Notes: generated by a model not told the origin, from the letters alone. Shown: positions 9,115 to 18,832, counted from the first letter of the stretch. The stretch is DNA of 54,806 nt from Chromatiales bacterium (GCA_030145425.1 JAQYVO010000007.1:1-54806); one strand, 5' to 3'. A program made the numbers and translations.

Positions 9115-9597
9115 ATGAAAAACAGACTGACACCAACATTGTTTCATGCCATGCGAGAGAAGCGCCATATAAAATGGCTCCCGCTATGGTGGATACTGGC
9201 GTTGCTTGCCGGGTGCAACGAATCGGAACTAGTGGATATCCGGGTCGACGGCGTGGGTGCATGGGTTGAGATTGCCGATACTGATGAACGCCGTCGAAAG
9301 GGCCTGATGCAACGTCAGGATCTTGGGCAGGACGAGGGTATGCTGTTGGTCTTTCCCACGCCCCGGGTCCAGCAGATCTGGATGCTCAACACGCCGATCC
9401 CCCTCGATGCGGGTTTCTTTGATGCCGATGGTGTGCTGCTCAATATCGCATCCATGTCACCCGATGGCGGCAGGACGATTCACGCATCGAAGGGCCCGGC
9501 GATCTATGCGCTGGAGATGAATATCGGTTGGTTTGAACGGAACGGGTTAAGGCCCGGTGCGCGGTTAAATCTGCCAGTTCCGATCGTGGGCAATTAG
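9115..9597 (+). CDS. DUF192 lipoprotein
   Basis: DUF192-family protein of about 160 residues. The hydrophobic stretch WLPLWWILALLAGC ends in a lipobox, so the mature protein starts at the cysteine and is probably lipid-anchored. Family motifs are the RRRKGLMQRQDLGQDEGMLL block, QQIWMLNTPIPLDAGFF and YALEMNIGWFERNGLRPG. The start is uncertain: ATG 9115 has GAGG directly against it, a TTG at 9109 is in frame, and ATG 9151 would leave a more typical short lipoprotein leader but has no clear ribosome binding site. It is transcribed divergently from argA with under 50 bp between them. Function unknown. Confidence 0.85.
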   Translation: MKNRLTPTLFHAMREKRHIKWLPLWWILALLAGCNESELVDIRVDGVGAWVEIADTDERRRKGLMQRQDLGQDEGMLLVFPTPRVQQIWMLNTPIPLDAGFFDADGVLLNIASMSPDGGRTIHASKGPAIYALEMNIGWFERNGLRPGARLNLPVPIVGN

Positions 9598-9625
9598 CTC
9601 GTGCCTCGTACTTCGTAGTCGAATG

Positions 9626-9732
9626 GGTCGAATGAATTCGACCCTACGGATCTGCTGATAGACGGGATGCGTTTCGTCGGAAATACTGATTTACCCGCAC
9701 AATCAGGGGAGGGCCCGTTTTTACTGGTCAAT
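9626..9732. repeat. 107-bp direct repeat, copy 1
   Basis: Closely matches 9807-9913 over its full 107 bp with scattered substitutions. It begins GGTCGAATGAATTCGACCCTAC, runs through GATCTGCTGATAGA and CACAATCAGGGGAGGG, and ends TTTTTACTGGTCAAT. The last 12 bases repeat the final codons and stop of argE, here detached from the gene. The first bases are an arm of the CGAATTCATTCG repeat family. Confidence 0.85.
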
Positions 9733-9747
9733 TGGGCAGATTGCCGT

Positions 9748-9829
9748 TGTAGGGCCGAATTCATTCGGCCAGCAGCCGTCATTTCTCTGCATTATCAGGT
9801 CGAATTGGTCGAATGAATTCGACCCTACG
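9748..9829. repeat. CGAATTCATTCG-type inverted-repeat element, copy A
   Basis: An element of about 80 bp with inverted arms: TGTAGGGCCGAATTCATT at the left and AATGAATTCGACCCTAC at the right. Each arm carries its own small GAATTC-centred palindrome. A second copy, collinear across the whole element, is at 34363-34442. Size, inverted ends and lack of coding sequence are MITE-like. Its right arm is also the start of the 107-bp repeat copy 2. Confidence 0.8.
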
Positions 9830-9913
9830 GATCTGCTGATAGAGGGAATGCCTTTCGTCGGAAATATTGATTTGCCCGCACAATCAGGGGAGGGTCCATT
9901 TTTACTGGTCAAT
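9807..9913. repeat. 107-bp direct repeat, copy 2 (includes argE 3' end)
   Basis: Second copy of the 107-bp repeat, offset by 181 bp from copy 1. Its last 12 bp are the last three codons (Ile-Asp-Gln) plus the TAA stop of argE. This is therefore the ancestral location and copy 1 the derived duplicate, if the duplication started from the argE side. Confidence 0.85.
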
Positions 9914-11053
9914 ACAGAAACGCCGGACCAGCGAGCGGATCAACTTCACCATCGGCTCGATGCGCTCCAGCCCCAGGTATTCGTCCGGCTGGTGGGCCTG
10001 GTCGATGTCCCCGGGGCCGAGAATGAGGGTTTCCATTCCCAGTTGCCGGAAATAGGGTCCTTCCGTACCGAAGGCAACGGACCCTGCCGGGTGGCCGGTG
10101 AGTTCTTCCGCGGCTTTGATGATGTCGGCCGCAGCGGGGGTTTCCATGGCCGCAATACCCGAAAAGGGTGACTCCATCTGCAGTGTCAGCCCGGAGTCCG
10201 CCAGGAGGTTCTCCAGTCTGCCCGACAGTTCGGCACGCAGGTCTTCCAGTTCCATTCCGGGTAGCGGGCGCATGTCGAACTGCAGTTCGCATTCTGCGCA
10301 GATCCGGTTCGGGTTGTCGCCGCCATGGATGTGGCCCAGGTTCAAGGTCGGCACCTCCACCTCGAACATGGGATTCCGGTACCGGGCCTGCATCTCCTGT
10401 CGCCATGTCATGATCTCGCCGATGACCCGGTGCATGCCCTCCAGGGCGCTCACTCCCAGTGCCGGGTTGCTCGAGTGACCGGACCGCCCAATCAGCCTGA
10501 CGGTCTCCATGGCTATGCCTTTATGCATACGTATCGGCCTCAATCCCGTGGGTTCGCCGATAACCACATGGCGTCCCAGTTGCCGGCCCGCATTCACCAG
10601 GGCCTGGGCGCCGCACATGTTGCTCTCCTCATCCGCCGTGGCCAGCAGGATCAAGGGTTGTTTGAGGCTTGAAAAATCCAGTTCGCGCACGGCCTCGATC
10701 GCCAGGGCAAAGAAGGCCTTCATGTCCGACGTGCCGAGACCGTAGAGTCTGTCGTCGCGCCTGGTCAGAACAAACGGATCGCTGTTCCAGCGGCTGTCGT
10801 CGAATGGGACCGTATCCGTATGTCCGGACAGAATCAGCCCTTTGGTCCCCTGGCCGGCACTGGCAATCAGGTTCGATTTCCCGGGATGGCCCGGGACCGG
10901 CATAATCTCCACCCTGAAACCCAGCGCTTCACACCAACCCGCGAGCAGTTCGACCACACCTGAATTTGTCTGGTCCCACTGGGGGTTGATGCTGCTTACT
11001 GATGGGCTGGCGATCAGCTTTTCGATCATGGAAATGAGGGTTGGGGGTACCAC
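9902..11053 (-). CDS. argE: Acetylornithine deacetylase
   Basis: Removes acetate from N-acetylornithine to give ornithine in arginine synthesis; M20-family di-metal enzyme of 383 residues, the normal size. Metal-site motifs: LILSGHTDTVPFDD (His and catalytic Asp), LYGLGTSDMKAF (bridging Asp), LLATADEESNMCGAQ (general base Glu and metal Glu), VVIGEPTGLRP (metal Glu) and a C-terminal ILGPGDIDQAHQPDEY with the last metal His. A dimerisation domain with IGRSGHSSNPALGVSA lies between. The start is probably GTG at 11053; ATG 11029 is an alternative and neither has a strong ribosome binding site. It begins 8 bp after the tetR stop, so the two are one transcript. The last codons lie in a duplicated 107-bp repeat. 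Confidence 0.95.
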   Translation of the reverse strand: MVPPTLISMIEKLIASPSVSSINPQWDQTNSGVVELLAGWCEALGFRVEIMPVPGHPGKSNLIASAGQGTKGLILSGHTDTVPFDDSRWNSDPFVLTRRDDRLYGLGTSDMKAFFALAIEAVRELDFSSLKQPLILLATADEESNMCGAQALVNAGRQLGRHVVIGEPTGLRPIRMHKGIAMETVRLIGRSGHSSNPALGVSALEGMHRVIGEIMTWRQEMQARYRNPMFEVEVPTLNLGHIHGGDNPNRICAECELQFDMRPLPGMELEDLRAELSGRLENLLADSGLTLQMESPFSGIAAMETPAAADIIKAAEELTGHPAGSVAFGTEGPYFRQLGMETLILGPGDIDQAHQPDEYLGLERIEPMVKLIRSLVRRFCIDQ

Positions 11054-11061
11054 GAGGTTTG

Positions 11062-11640
11062 TCAGGCGTAGCGAGCCAGTTTCTGCAGCCAGCGATTAAG
11101 TTCCTGGGTGCCGCGTTCGAGAAATCCCGGGTCCTGGTAGACCTGGGCAATAATGATCAATCCCTGGCCTCTGGACAACAGACGCAGGGACAGGTCCCGG
11201 GCCTCGTCAGGATAGCCCATTTCCACGAACTGCCGGGCCAGCCATCGTTGAAACAGATCGAACAGGCCCTTGGCATCTTCCTTCAGTTCCGGCTGGTCCT
11301 TTCCCAGCTCCACCGTCAGCGAGCCCATCGGGCATCCCGATCGGAGTAGTGCAGGTGTGCTGTCGTACATGATGCGTACGAACCGCTCCAGTTTGTCCAG
11401 GGGTTCGCTGATGGTCTTATCCCATTCAGTCAGCATGCCGGAGATAGTTTCCAGCCGGTGTGAAACAACTGCTTTAAGGATTTCATCCTTGGATTTGAAG
11501 TAGTAATAGATGTTTCCCCGGGGCACGTCCGCCTCTTCCACCACGTCGGAGAAAGAGGTCCGGTTGTAGCCCTTGCGATAGAAGAGCTGGTTCGCCGCAT
11601 CGATGATGCGCTGCCGGGTGCGTTCGCTTTTTGATGGCAT
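11062..11640 (-). CDS. TetR/AcrR family transcriptional regulator
   Basis: A 192-residue repressor-type protein. The N-terminal helix-turn-helix covers about residues 9-55 (RTRQRIIDAANQLFYRKGYN, then GNIYYYFKSKDEIL), and the C-terminal ligand domain contains LLRSGCPMGSLTVELGKD. The GCPMGSLTxELG signature occurs in TetR groups that sense small electrophiles or acrylate-like ligands, but I cannot assign a ligand. It is divergent from ilvD and directly upstream of argE on the same strand. A perfect inverted repeat 27 bp upstream of its start (11667-11686) is the probable operator, implying autorepression and possible control of argE and ilvD. Confidence 0.92.
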   Translation of the reverse strand: MPSKSERTRQRIIDAANQLFYRKGYNRTSFSDVVEEADVPRGNIYYYFKSKDEILKAVVSHRLETISGMLTEWDKTISEPLDKLERFVRIMYDSTPALLRSGCPMGSLTVELGKDQPELKEDAKGLFDLFQRWLARQFVEMGYPDEARDLSLRLLSRGQGLIIIAQVYQDPGFLERGTQELNRWLQKLARYA

Positions 11641-11666
11641 GGGCGGATGCCCTGACTGCTTGGGAT

Positions 11667-11686
11667 ATTTGGATTATAGTCCAAAT
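11667..11686. promoter_or_regulatory. Probable TetR operator (perfect inverted repeat)
   Basis: ATTTGGA-TTATAG-TCCAAAT: two 7-bp arms in perfect inverted symmetry around a 6-bp AT-rich spacer, in the 171-bp divergent region between tetR (start 11640) and ilvD (start 11812). Size and position match a TetR-family operator overlapping the regulator's own promoter. Confidence 0.7.
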
Positions 11687-11811
11687 CATCTCTCATTGTG
11701 CCTGGTTACGGTTTGTACCCGCGCCATCTTCGTCGATTGAGAAGACATGGTGCTGTACTCCGGGAAATGTTGGATAATTCAACGACTAGTTTACTCCCAT
11801 CGGAGAGAATC

Positions 11812-13656
11812 ATGCCCCAGTACCGTTCACGCACCACCACTCATGGCCGCAACATGGCGGGCGCCAGGGCGCTCTGGCGCGCCACAGGAATGAAGGACGG
11901 GGATTTCGACAAACCGATCATCGCGGTGGTCAACTCCTTTACCCAGTTTGTGCCCGGCCATGTGCACCTGAAGGATCTGGGGCAGCTGGTTGCCAGGGAG
12001 ATCGAGAAAGCCGGGGGTGTGGCCAAGGAGTTCAACACCATCGCCGTGGATGACGGTATCGCGATGGGGCACGGCGGTATGCTCTATTCGCTGCCGTCCA
12101 GGGAAATCATTGCCGATTCGGTGGAGTATATGGTCAATGCCCACTGCGCCGATGCCATGGTCTGTATCTCCAACTGCGACAAAATCACCCCGGGTATGCT
12201 GATGGCGGCGCTGCGGCTCAATATTCCCGCGGTATTCGTTTCCGGCGGTCCCATGGAGTCAGGGAAGACCTCGCTGCACGGCGAGGACCGGAAACTGGAC
12301 CTGGTTGACGCCATGATTTCCGCTGCCGACCCCAATGAGAGCGACGAGGATGTGGCGGCCATAGAACGATCGGCCTGTCCGACCTGTGGTTCCTGTTCGG
12401 GGATGTTTACCGCCAATTCCATGAACTGCCTGACCGAGGCGCTGGGATTGAGTCTACCCGGCAACGGTTCACTCCTGGCCACCCATGCGGATCGTGAGGC
12501 CCTGTTTCTGGAAGCGGGGCGCCTGGTCGTTGACCTCTCCCGGCGCTACTACGAGCAAGACGACAGCAGCGTACTGCCCCGCAACATCGCCAGTTTCGAA
12601 GCCTTTGAAAACGCCATCAGCCTGGACATCGCCATGGGCGGGTCCACCAACACGGTGCTGCACCTGCTCGCCGCCGCCCATGAGGCTGAGGTGAATTTCA
12701 CCATGGCTGATATCGACCGCATGTCACGACAGGTGCCCAACCTGTGCAAGGTGGCCCCATCAACCCCGCTTTACCACATGGAGGACGTGCATCGTGCCGG
12801 CGGCGTGATCGGCATCCTGGGTGAACTCGACAGGGCGGGCCTGCTGCACCGGGATACCGGGTCCGTGCACAGCGGCACCATGGGGGCGGCCATCGACCGA
12901 TGGGATATAGCCCGCAGCGAAGACACAACTGTGCGCCAGCGCTATCTGGCCGGGCCGGCCGGTGTGCCGAGCCAGGTGGCATTCAGCCAGGATTGCCGCT
13001 GGCCTCAGCTGGATCTGGACCGGGAGGCCGGCTGTATCCGGGATCTGGAGCATGCCTACAGCAGGGACGGCGGGCTGGCGGTGCTATACGGCAACCTCGC
13101 CGAGCAGGGGTGCATCGTCAAGACCGCCGGCGTGGACGAATCCATTCTCGCCTTCAAGGGCCCGGCCCGTATTTTCGAAAGCCAGGATACGGCGGTCGAG
13201 GCGATCCTGGGCGACCGGATCAATCCCGGTGACGTGGTGCTGATCCGCTACGAGGGCCCAAAGGGCGGGCCTGGCATGCAGGAGATGCTCTATCCGACCA
13301 GTTACCTAAAATCCAAGGGGCTCGGCAAGGCGTGTGCCCTGATCACCGACGGCCGTTTTTCCGGGGGTACCTCGGGACTTTCCATCGGGCACTGCTCGCC
13401 GGAAGCGGCGGAGGGCGGCAATATCGGACTGGTGGAAGAAGGGGACATCATCGAGATCGATATCCCGAACCGCACCCTGAACCTGGCATTGGGAGAGGAA
13501 GCGCTCAACGCACGTCGCCAGGGCATGGAGGCCCGCGGTGCTGCCGCCTGGAAGCCGGTCGACCGGGATCGTCAGGTCTCCCAGGCACTGCGAGCCTATG
13601 CCGCCCTCACCACAAGCGCATCCCGGGGGGCCGTGCGGGATGTCTCACAGTTGTAA
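11812..13656 (+). CDS. ilvD: Dihydroxy-acid dehydratase
   Basis: Dehydrates 2,3-dihydroxy-3-methylbutanoate (and the isoleucine analogue) in valine, leucine and isoleucine synthesis. The ATG at 11812 follows CGGAGAG and gives 614 residues, close to the E. coli enzyme. Fe-S ligands are in [12 protein letters not shown] (near residue 122) and in [19 protein letters not shown] (Cys189, 192, 195 region). Other conserved blocks are [56 protein letters not shown] and [17 protein letters not shown]. It appears monocistronic; the divergent tetR and its operator lie upstream. No other ilv genes are in the window. Confidence 0.97.
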   Translation: MPQYRSRTTTHGRNMAGARALWRATGMKDGDFDKPIIAVVNSFTQFVPGHVHLKDLGQLVAREIEKAGGVAKEFNTIAVDDGIAMGHGGMLYSLPSREIIADSVEYMVNAHCADAMVCISNCDKITPGMLMAALRLNIPAVFVSGGPMESGKTSLHGEDRKLDLVDAMISAADPNESDEDVAAIERSACPTCGSCSGMFTANSMNCLTEALGLSLPGNGSLLATHADREALFLEAGRLVVDLSRRYYEQDDSSVLPRNIASFEAFENAISLDIAMGGSTNTVLHLLAAAHEAEVNFTMADIDRMSRQVPNLCKVAPSTPLYHMEDVHRAGGVIGILGELDRAGLLHRDTGSVHSGTMGAAIDRWDIARSEDTTVRQRYLAGPAGVPSQVAFSQDCRWPQLDLDREAGCIRDLEHAYSRDGGLAVLYGNLAEQGCIVKTAGVDESILAFKGPARIFESQDTAVEAILGDRINPGDVVLIRYEGPKGGPGMQEMLYPTSYLKSKGLGKACALITDGRFSGGTSGLSIGHCSPEAAEGGNIGLVEEGDIIEIDIPNRTLNLALGEEALNARRQGMEARGAAAWKPVDRDRQVSQALRAYAALTTSASRGAVRDVSQL

Positions 13657-13699
13657 GGAGGCATGCCGACTGCCCCATGGGCCGGCAGCTGCTTCCGGA

Positions 13700-14368
13700 T
13701 TACAGGGATCCCCAGGTGTTCTTGCGTCGCTGAAAACGCAGGTGGGGCAGAATCAGCCCCAGTATGATGCCGACGATGATGACACCGGCCCCGATCATGA
13801 ACCACTGTTGATCGGAGTCGTTCTCCAGTTCCCGGTTTTCCTGCTTTAGTTCCTCGGCCTGGTGCGTCAGCTTGGCCACCACCTTGCGCAGCTCGTTGCG
13901 TTCGTTGGAGATGCGGATGGCGTTTGCGGCGGTTCGCCGTATCGCCTCAAGTTCCTTGTCCAACACCGCCTTGGTCCGTTCCAGTTCCCGGTGGTTTGTC
14001 TCAAGCGCCTGATGCTTTTTCTGCAGACTTGCAAGTTTTGCCGCCAGCTTCTCCGGTTCCGACTGCAGTTCAAGCAGCTGTTTTTCGGCAACGGCAAGGC
14101 GGTCTCTTGCGCTGGGGGTCTTCATCAGTTGCCTGGTGAGGACAAAACCCTCCTTGCCGTCCCTTGACCTGACCTTCGTGTAGCCCGAATCCCGGTTTAC
14201 CCCCAAAACCGCCACCCCGTAACCGCTGGGCAGCATTCGCACGATCTTGTGGGTGGCACTTTCTCCCGATCGCATGGTTATCTTGAACTGGTCCGTAACA
14301 TACTGACTTTCAGCGTGAAGATGGGAGAAGCCCACTAACAGCACAAGACCTACAACGATTTTTTTCAC
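13700..14368 (-). CDS. SH3-domain and membrane-anchor protein (YgiM/TIGR04211 type)
   Basis: A 222-residue envelope protein: signal peptide (IVVGLVLLVGFSHLHA, cut before ES), bacterial SH3 domain at about 21-85 (VTDQFKITMRSGESATHKIV and GYTKVRSRDGKEGFVLTRQL), a long charged coiled coil at about 88-190, one C-terminal membrane helix (FMIGAGVIIVGIILGLILP) and a basic tail. This order is the TIGR04211 architecture of E. coli YgiM. Most of the protein is therefore periplasmic and anchored at its C-terminus. The start is GTG at 14368 with GAGG upstream. Function is not established. It is convergent with ilvD. Confidence 0.9.
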   Translation of the reverse strand: MKKIVVGLVLLVGFSHLHAESQYVTDQFKITMRSGESATHKIVRMLPSGYGVAVLGVNRDSGYTKVRSRDGKEGFVLTRQLMKTPSARDRLAVAEKQLLELQSEPEKLAAKLASLQKKHQALETNHRELERTKAVLDKELEAIRRTAANAIRISNERNELRKVVAKLTHQAEELKQENRELENDSDQQWFMIGAGVIIVGIILGLILPHLRFQRRKNTWGSL

Positions 14369-14932
14369 ATTGACCTCAGAGAATTGCTTACCGCACGGGA
14401 ATACCCGATTTTTTCAGATGAGACGTGCCATGTCCAAGATTTAGACCACAAAACGGTATTTCCGGCCTTGGTCGGGGATCAAAACTAGAGGGTTATGCAC
14501 ATAAGCCGGAGAATGCGGACAGGATAGGCAAGACCTTGTCAAGAGTATCGGCATTTATTTCGATTGTTTTTATTAACTACTTGAATAAATAGATAAAAAC
14601 TCAACTGTATAATTTATTGACAATCTGACGGAGATTCCTTGCTGGTACGGGTTTGGGAAGGTTTCCCCTTATTTTTGCACAGAGTTATCCACAGCTTCTG
14701 TGAGTAAAAATAAAACAGCATTGAAGACAGTGAAGTAACCTGTAAGTTGCAATCATCATCTGATGAACTCACTGTAACCTATTGATTCTAATCTTCAGGT
14801 CTTCCGGCGGACATTTCTAGTCCCTGACCTCTAGTGTACCCCGCCCCTGTTTTACCAAAGCTTGTCACTGTTACCGGGTGGTTTCGGCTATAATGCGCGC
14901 CCCTGTTTCCCCTGAGATTTTGTTTTGCCGCC
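14369..14932. other. Gene-free AT-rich region upstream of typA
   Basis: This 564-bp divergent gap holds no plausible gene. It is clearly more AT-rich than the surroundings between about 14540 and 14640 and contains one perfect DnaA-box-like TTATCCACA at 14685-14693. It must contain the promoters of typA and of the SH3 protein gene. No tRNA, riboswitch or repeat is recognisable. Confidence 0.5.
14889..14894 (+). promoter_or_regulatory. Candidate -10 box for typA
   Basis: A consensus TATAAT lies 38 bp upstream of the typA ATG, placing transcription start near 14901 with a short leader. The nearest -35-like TTGTCA (14862-14867) is spaced 21 bp away, longer than ideal, so only the -10 element is well supported. 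Confidence 0.4.
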
Positions 14933-16750
14933 ATGAAACTCCGCAATATCGCTATCATCGCCCATGTGGATCATGGCAAGACCACCCTCGTGGACCGGTT
15001 GCTTCAGCAGTCGGGAACGCTCGGCGACCGATTCGGTTCCGTGGAGCGTGTCATGGACTCCAACGATCTGGAACGGGAAAGAGGCATCACCATCCTCTCC
15101 AAGAACACGGCGATCAACTGGGAGGGGTATCGCATCAATATCGTGGACACGCCCGGGCACGCGGATTTCGGCGGCGAGGTGGAGCGGGTACTTTCCATGG
15201 TGGATTCGGTGTTGCTGCTGGTGGACGCGGTGGAGGGGCCCATGCCCCAGACCCGATTTGTGACCCAGAAGGCATTTAACCATGGCCTGAAGCCCATCGT
15301 TGTGGTCAACAAGATCGATCGGGAGGGTGCCCGCCCCGACTGGGTGATCAATCAAACCTTCGATCTTTTCGACCGCCTGGGGGCCAGCGAGGATCAGTTG
15401 GATTTTCCGATCATATATGCATCGGCCATCAACGGGTATGCCGGATCGGAGCCCAGTTCCCGGCAGGGAAGCATGACGCCTCTGTTCGAAGCCATCGTGG
15501 AGAACTGCCCGGAACCCGATGTGGATCCGGACGGGGCGTTTCAGATGCAGATATCCACCCTCGACTACAACAGTTACGTGGGTGCGATTGCCATCGGAAG
15601 GATCGCCCGCGGGGTGGTCCGCCGGAACGCTCAGGTGACGGTAATAAAACGCGATGGCGACGAGCACAGGGCGAAGACAGGTCAGGTTTTCGGTTTTCTG
15701 GGGCTGAATCGGATCGAGGTGGAATCTGCCTCCGCCGGCGATATCGTGGCCCTTACGGGCATTGAGGCGCCCAATGTATCGGACACGCTCTGCGACCCGG
15801 AGGTGGTGGAGGGATTGCCGCCGCTGACGGTGGACGAACCCACGGTGAGTATGACCTTCCAGATAAACAACTCCCCCTTTGCCGGCCGCGACGGAAAGTA
15901 CCTTACCTCACGGCAGCTCAAGGAGCGCCTGGAGCGGGAACTGATACACAACGTGGCGTTGCGTGTGGAAGAGGGCAACGATCCGGAAAAATTCCGCGTA
16001 TCGGGGCGGGGCGAGCTTCACCTGTCGATACTCCTGGAGAACATGCGTCGGGAGGGGTACGAGCTGGCCGTGTCCAGGCCGGAAGTAATCTTCCGGGAGA
16101 TTGATGGCGAGATTTGCGAACCCTATGAGCAGCTCACGGTGGATGTGGAGGAACGCGTTCAGGGCAGCGTTATGGAAGTGCTGGGGGAACGGCGGGGTGA
16201 TCTGGCCGACATGGTGCCTGACGGCAGGGGACGGGTGCGTCTGGACTATGACATACCGTCCCGCGGGCTGATCGGGTTCCAGACGGAATTTATGACGCTC
16301 ACGTCGGGTTCCGGCCTTATTTACCATATTTTCGACCGCTACGGACCCGCCAGGCAGGGGGGGATTTCACCGCGAAAGAATGGAACCCTCATCTCCAACT
16401 CCACAGGCAAAGCGTTGGGCTACGCCCTGTTCAATCTGCAGGAGCGCGGCCGGCTCTTCACCAAACCGGGAGACAGCGTCTACGAGGGGCAGGTGGTGGG
16501 CATTCACTCCCGCCACAACGATCTGACCGTGAATCCCCTGAAGGCCAAGCAGCTCACCAACATCCGTGCCGCGGGCAGTGATGAGAATATCCTGTTAAGC
16601 CCGCCGGTGGTGTTCTCCCTTGAGCAGGCCCTGGAGTTTATCGAGGACGACGAACTGGTGGAGGTGACGCCGGCAGCGATTCGCGTGCGAAAACGCCATC
16701 TCAACGAGCATGAGCGAAAACGGGCGGCAAGGGTGAAGACTGCGAGCTAG
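14933..16750 (+). CDS. typA: Ribosome-associated GTPase TypA/BipA
   Basis: Translational GTPase that binds the ribosome and acts in stress and 50S assembly. The 605-residue length is standard. G motifs: [15 protein letters not shown] at about 10-24 (P-loop), [20 protein letters not shown] (switch I), [20 protein letters not shown] (switch II) and [16 protein letters not shown] (NKID). Domain II, an EF-G-like domain ([20 protein letters not shown]) and the TypA-specific C-terminal region ([20 protein letters not shown]) are all present. It is monocistronic, with a stem-loop right after the stop. Confidence 0.97.
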   Translation: MKLRNIAIIAHVDHGKTTLVDRLLQQSGTLGDRFGSVERVMDSNDLERERGITILSKNTAINWEGYRINIVDTPGHADFGGEVERVLSMVDSVLLLVDAVEGPMPQTRFVTQKAFNHGLKPIVVVNKIDREGARPDWVINQTFDLFDRLGASEDQLDFPIIYASAINGYAGSEPSSRQGSMTPLFEAIVENCPEPDVDPDGAFQMQISTLDYNSYVGAIAIGRIARGVVRRNAQVTVIKRDGDEHRAKTGQVFGFLGLNRIEVESASAGDIVALTGIEAPNVSDTLCDPEVVEGLPPLTVDEPTVSMTFQINNSPFAGRDGKYLTSRQLKERLERELIHNVALRVEEGNDPEKFRVSGRGELHLSILLENMRREGYELAVSRPEVIFREIDGEICEPYEQLTVDVEERVQGSVMEVLGERRGDLADMVPDGRGRVRLDYDIPSRGLIGFQTEFMTLTSGSGLIYHIFDRYGPARQGGISPRKNGTLISNSTGKALGYALFNLQERGRLFTKPGDSVYEGQVVGIHSRHNDLTVNPLKAKQLTNIRAAGSDENILLSPPVVFSLEQALEFIEDDELVEVTPAAIRVRKRHLNEHERKRAARVKTAS

Positions 16751-16787
16751 AAAAGAAAAACCCCGAAAGCAATCCTTGCTCTCGGGG
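16751..16787. terminator. Stem-loop after typA
   Basis: CCCCGAAAGCAA (16761-16772) pairs with TTGCTCTCGGGG (16776-16787), one mismatch, loop TCC. An A-run (AAAAGAAAAA) precedes it and no T-run follows, so on the plus strand it is not a textbook intrinsic terminator. On the minus strand the same hairpin is followed by a T-rich run. It probably ends or protects the typA message; the assigned role is inference. Confidence 0.55.
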
Positions 16788-16984
16788 CGGTGTCGCCGGG
16801 CTTGGTTGGCAAAGGGTCCACCATCCCTGGAGCTGTCCTTAGGAAGTGTCCCAATCCATTGAGTATCCGTGTGTGGCGACAATAACTAGAATGGCACAGC
16901 GGAAGCACAGTTATTAGCGGAACTTTTCTGTCAGTTATGTAGGTATTTTCTGATAGCGGAGTTTGCATAGTCAGGGGGAATCAG

Positions 16985-17431
16985 GTGATCGGACTGCTGC
17001 AGCGGGTTACCGGGGCCGGTGTCGAGGTTGATGGGGCCTGTGTCGGAGAGATCGAGGCAGGGCTTCTGGTTCTGGTGGGCGTGGAGCGGGGGGATGACGA
17101 GGTTCGTGCCGACCGGCTTTTGGAGAGACTGCTGGGTTACCGGGTCTTTGCCGACTCAAACGGGCGCATGAACCTCAGCGTTCGGGACGTGGACGGAGGG
17201 CTGCTGCTTGTCCCCCAGTTCACATTGGTTGCGGATACGCGAAAGGGAACCCGTCCCGGATTTTCCGGTGGCGCGACTCCGGAACTGGGCAGGCATCTCT
17301 TCGAATATCTGTGCGCGCAGGCCCGGGCCTCCCACAGAGTCGTGGCCACCGGGGTGTTTGGTGCGAATATGCAGGTCACGCTGACCAACGACGGACCGGT
17401 CACCTTCTGGCTACGGGTGCCCACCCCCTGA
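16985..17431 (+). CDS. dtd: D-aminoacyl-tRNA deacylase
   Basis: Cleaves D-amino acids (and glycine mis-attached to tRNA-Ala) from tRNA. At 148 residues it is close to E. coli Dtd. Both signature motifs are intact: [20 protein letters not shown] and [11 protein letters not shown] (the GP cross-subunit motif). The start is GTG at 16985 preceded by AGGGGG. The hisB operon begins 124 bp further on the same strand, so dtd could be read into it, although a short CCGGG-TTTTT-CCCGG hairpin (17496-17510) lies between. Confidence 0.96.
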   Translation: MIGLLQRVTGAGVEVDGACVGEIEAGLLVLVGVERGDDEVRADRLLERLLGYRVFADSNGRMNLSVRDVDGGLLLVPQFTLVADTRKGTRPGFSGGATPELGRHLFEYLCAQARASHRVVATGVFGANMQVTLTNDGPVTFWLRVPTP

Positions 17432-17555
17432 AACAGAAGGGACAACGGAACCCTGCATTTGCTTTCCATATCGCATAAAATGGCGCCTATATCCTCCGGG
17501 TTTTTCCCGGCACACCCCCGGGTATCGAACCCCATTTACATTCAGGATCTGTTTC

Positions 17556-18146
17556 ATGCAGCGTAAAGCGGAAATCGAACGAAACACCCTCGAGACCCGG
17601 ATCGAGGTCAAACTCAATCTGGACGGCACTGGAAGATCCGCATTCGATACCGGACTGCCGTTTCTCGAGCACATGCTGGATCAGGTTGCACGGCACGGTC
17701 TGGTTGATCTGGACATCCGTGCCCAGGGCGATCTCCATATCGACGGGCATCACACGGTCGAGGACATCGGGATAACGTTCGGCCAGGCGGTGGCCAAGGC
17801 AGTGGGCGACAAGAAGGGCATACGCCGGTATGGGCATGCCTATGTGCCGCTGGATGAGGCCTTGTCACGGGTTGTCATCGATCTTTCGGGGCGCCCCGGC
17901 ATGGAGTTTCACGCGGATTTTACCGGTGCAAGGATCGGTGACTTCGATGCCGAACTGGTCCATGAGTTTTTCCAGGGCTTTGTGAACCACGCGGGTGTCA
18001 CGCTGCACGCGGATTCACTGCGCGGACGCAATTCCCACCACGTTGCCGAGACCCTGTTCAAGGCCTTTGGCCGTGCCCTGCGCATGGCCCTGGAACTGGA
18101 TCCGCGCATGGCCGGCGAACTCCCGAGCACCAAGGGCTCTCTTTGA
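17556..18146 (+). CDS. hisB: Imidazoleglycerol-phosphate dehydratase
   Basis: Histidine biosynthesis step converting imidazole glycerol phosphate to imidazole acetol phosphate. The 196-residue protein is the monofunctional type, without the N-terminal histidinol-phosphatase domain found in enteric HisB. Metal-binding histidine and glutamate clusters are visible: [28 protein letters not shown]-like [37 protein letters not shown] and [19 protein letters not shown]. The stop overlaps the hisH start (TGATG), indicating translational coupling. It opens the hisB-hisH-hisA-hisF block. Confidence 0.97.
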   Translation: MQRKAEIERNTLETRIEVKLNLDGTGRSAFDTGLPFLEHMLDQVARHGLVDLDIRAQGDLHIDGHHTVEDIGITFGQAVAKAVGDKKGIRRYGHAYVPLDEALSRVVIDLSGRPGMEFHADFTGARIGDFDAELVHEFFQGFVNHAGVTLHADSLRGRNSHHVAETLFKAFGRALRMALELDPRMAGELPSTKGSL

Positions 18147-18784
18147 TGTCCCAGACCATCGCCGTCATCGATTACGGCATGGGCAACCTGCGCTCCGTAT
18201 CAAAGGCCGTGGAGCAGGTCGCAGATACGGATGACAACGTGCTCGTTACCGACGACCCCAGGCTGATACTTTCAGCAGACAGGGTGGTGTTTCCCGGTCA
18301 GGGTGCGGCGCGGGACTGCATGGATGCGATTTCCGAACATCATCTCAACCGCGCTGTTCTGGACGCCGCTCACAGCAAGCCATTTCTGGGTATCTGTATG
18401 GGGCTCCAGGTGCTGATGGAAACCAGCGAGGAGAACGGAGGGACAGGGCTGCTCGGCCTGATACCCGGGAAGGTGCGCCGTTTTCCTGCGGATATGGAGA
18501 TAGAGAGCCAGCGTCTGAAAATACCCCAGATGGGCTGGAACAGGGTGCAGCAGACCCGACCCCACCCGTTGTGGGAAGGTATTCCCGACGGAAGCCGGTT
18601 CTATTTTGTGCACAGTTACTACATCGATCCCCGGGAGGGCGATCTGGTGGCGGGTACCACCGATTACGGCATACCCTTCACCAGTGTAATAGCCCGCGAC
18701 AACCTGTTCGCCGCCCAGTTCCACCCGGAAAAGAGCGCCGCCGCCGGTTTAAGGCTGCTGCGTAATTTCATCAACTGGAATTGA
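18146..18784 (+). CDS. hisH: Imidazole glycerol phosphate synthase, glutaminase subunit
   Basis: Class I glutamine amidotransferase that supplies ammonia to HisF. The ATG at 18146 overlaps the hisB TGA by one base; a TTG one codon upstream is less likely. The 212-residue protein has the VIDYGMGNLRSVSKAVEQV opening, the nucleophile-elbow FLGICMGLQVLME with the catalytic cysteine, and AAQFHPEKSAAAGLRLLRNF carrying the catalytic His-Glu pair. Its synthase partner HisF is encoded in the same cluster. Confidence 0.97.
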   Translation: MSQTIAVIDYGMGNLRSVSKAVEQVADTDDNVLVTDDPRLILSADRVVFPGQGAARDCMDAISEHHLNRAVLDAAHSKPFLGICMGLQVLMETSEENGGTGLLGLIPGKVRRFPADMEIESQRLKIPQMGWNRVQQTRPHPLWEGIPDGSRFYFVHSYYIDPREGDLVAGTTDYGIPFTSVIARDNLFAAQFHPEKSAAAGLRLLRNFINWN

Positions 18785-18832
18785 TCTATTCTGCAAATAC
18801 TTCTTTGAACTCTGCGATCACATGGTTATCGG

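Noticed and set aside
9598-9902. Insertion sequence remnant carrying a transposase
   Set aside because: The inverted-repeat element is only about 80 bp and the surrounding duplicated DNA has no transposase-like frame; at most it is a non-autonomous element.
14540-14700. Possible replication origin: AT-rich tract with TTATCCACA
   Set aside because: Only one perfect DnaA box is present, and there is no dnaA, dnaN, gyrB, parAB or gidA gene nearby. A single box in an AT-rich promoter region is expected by chance.
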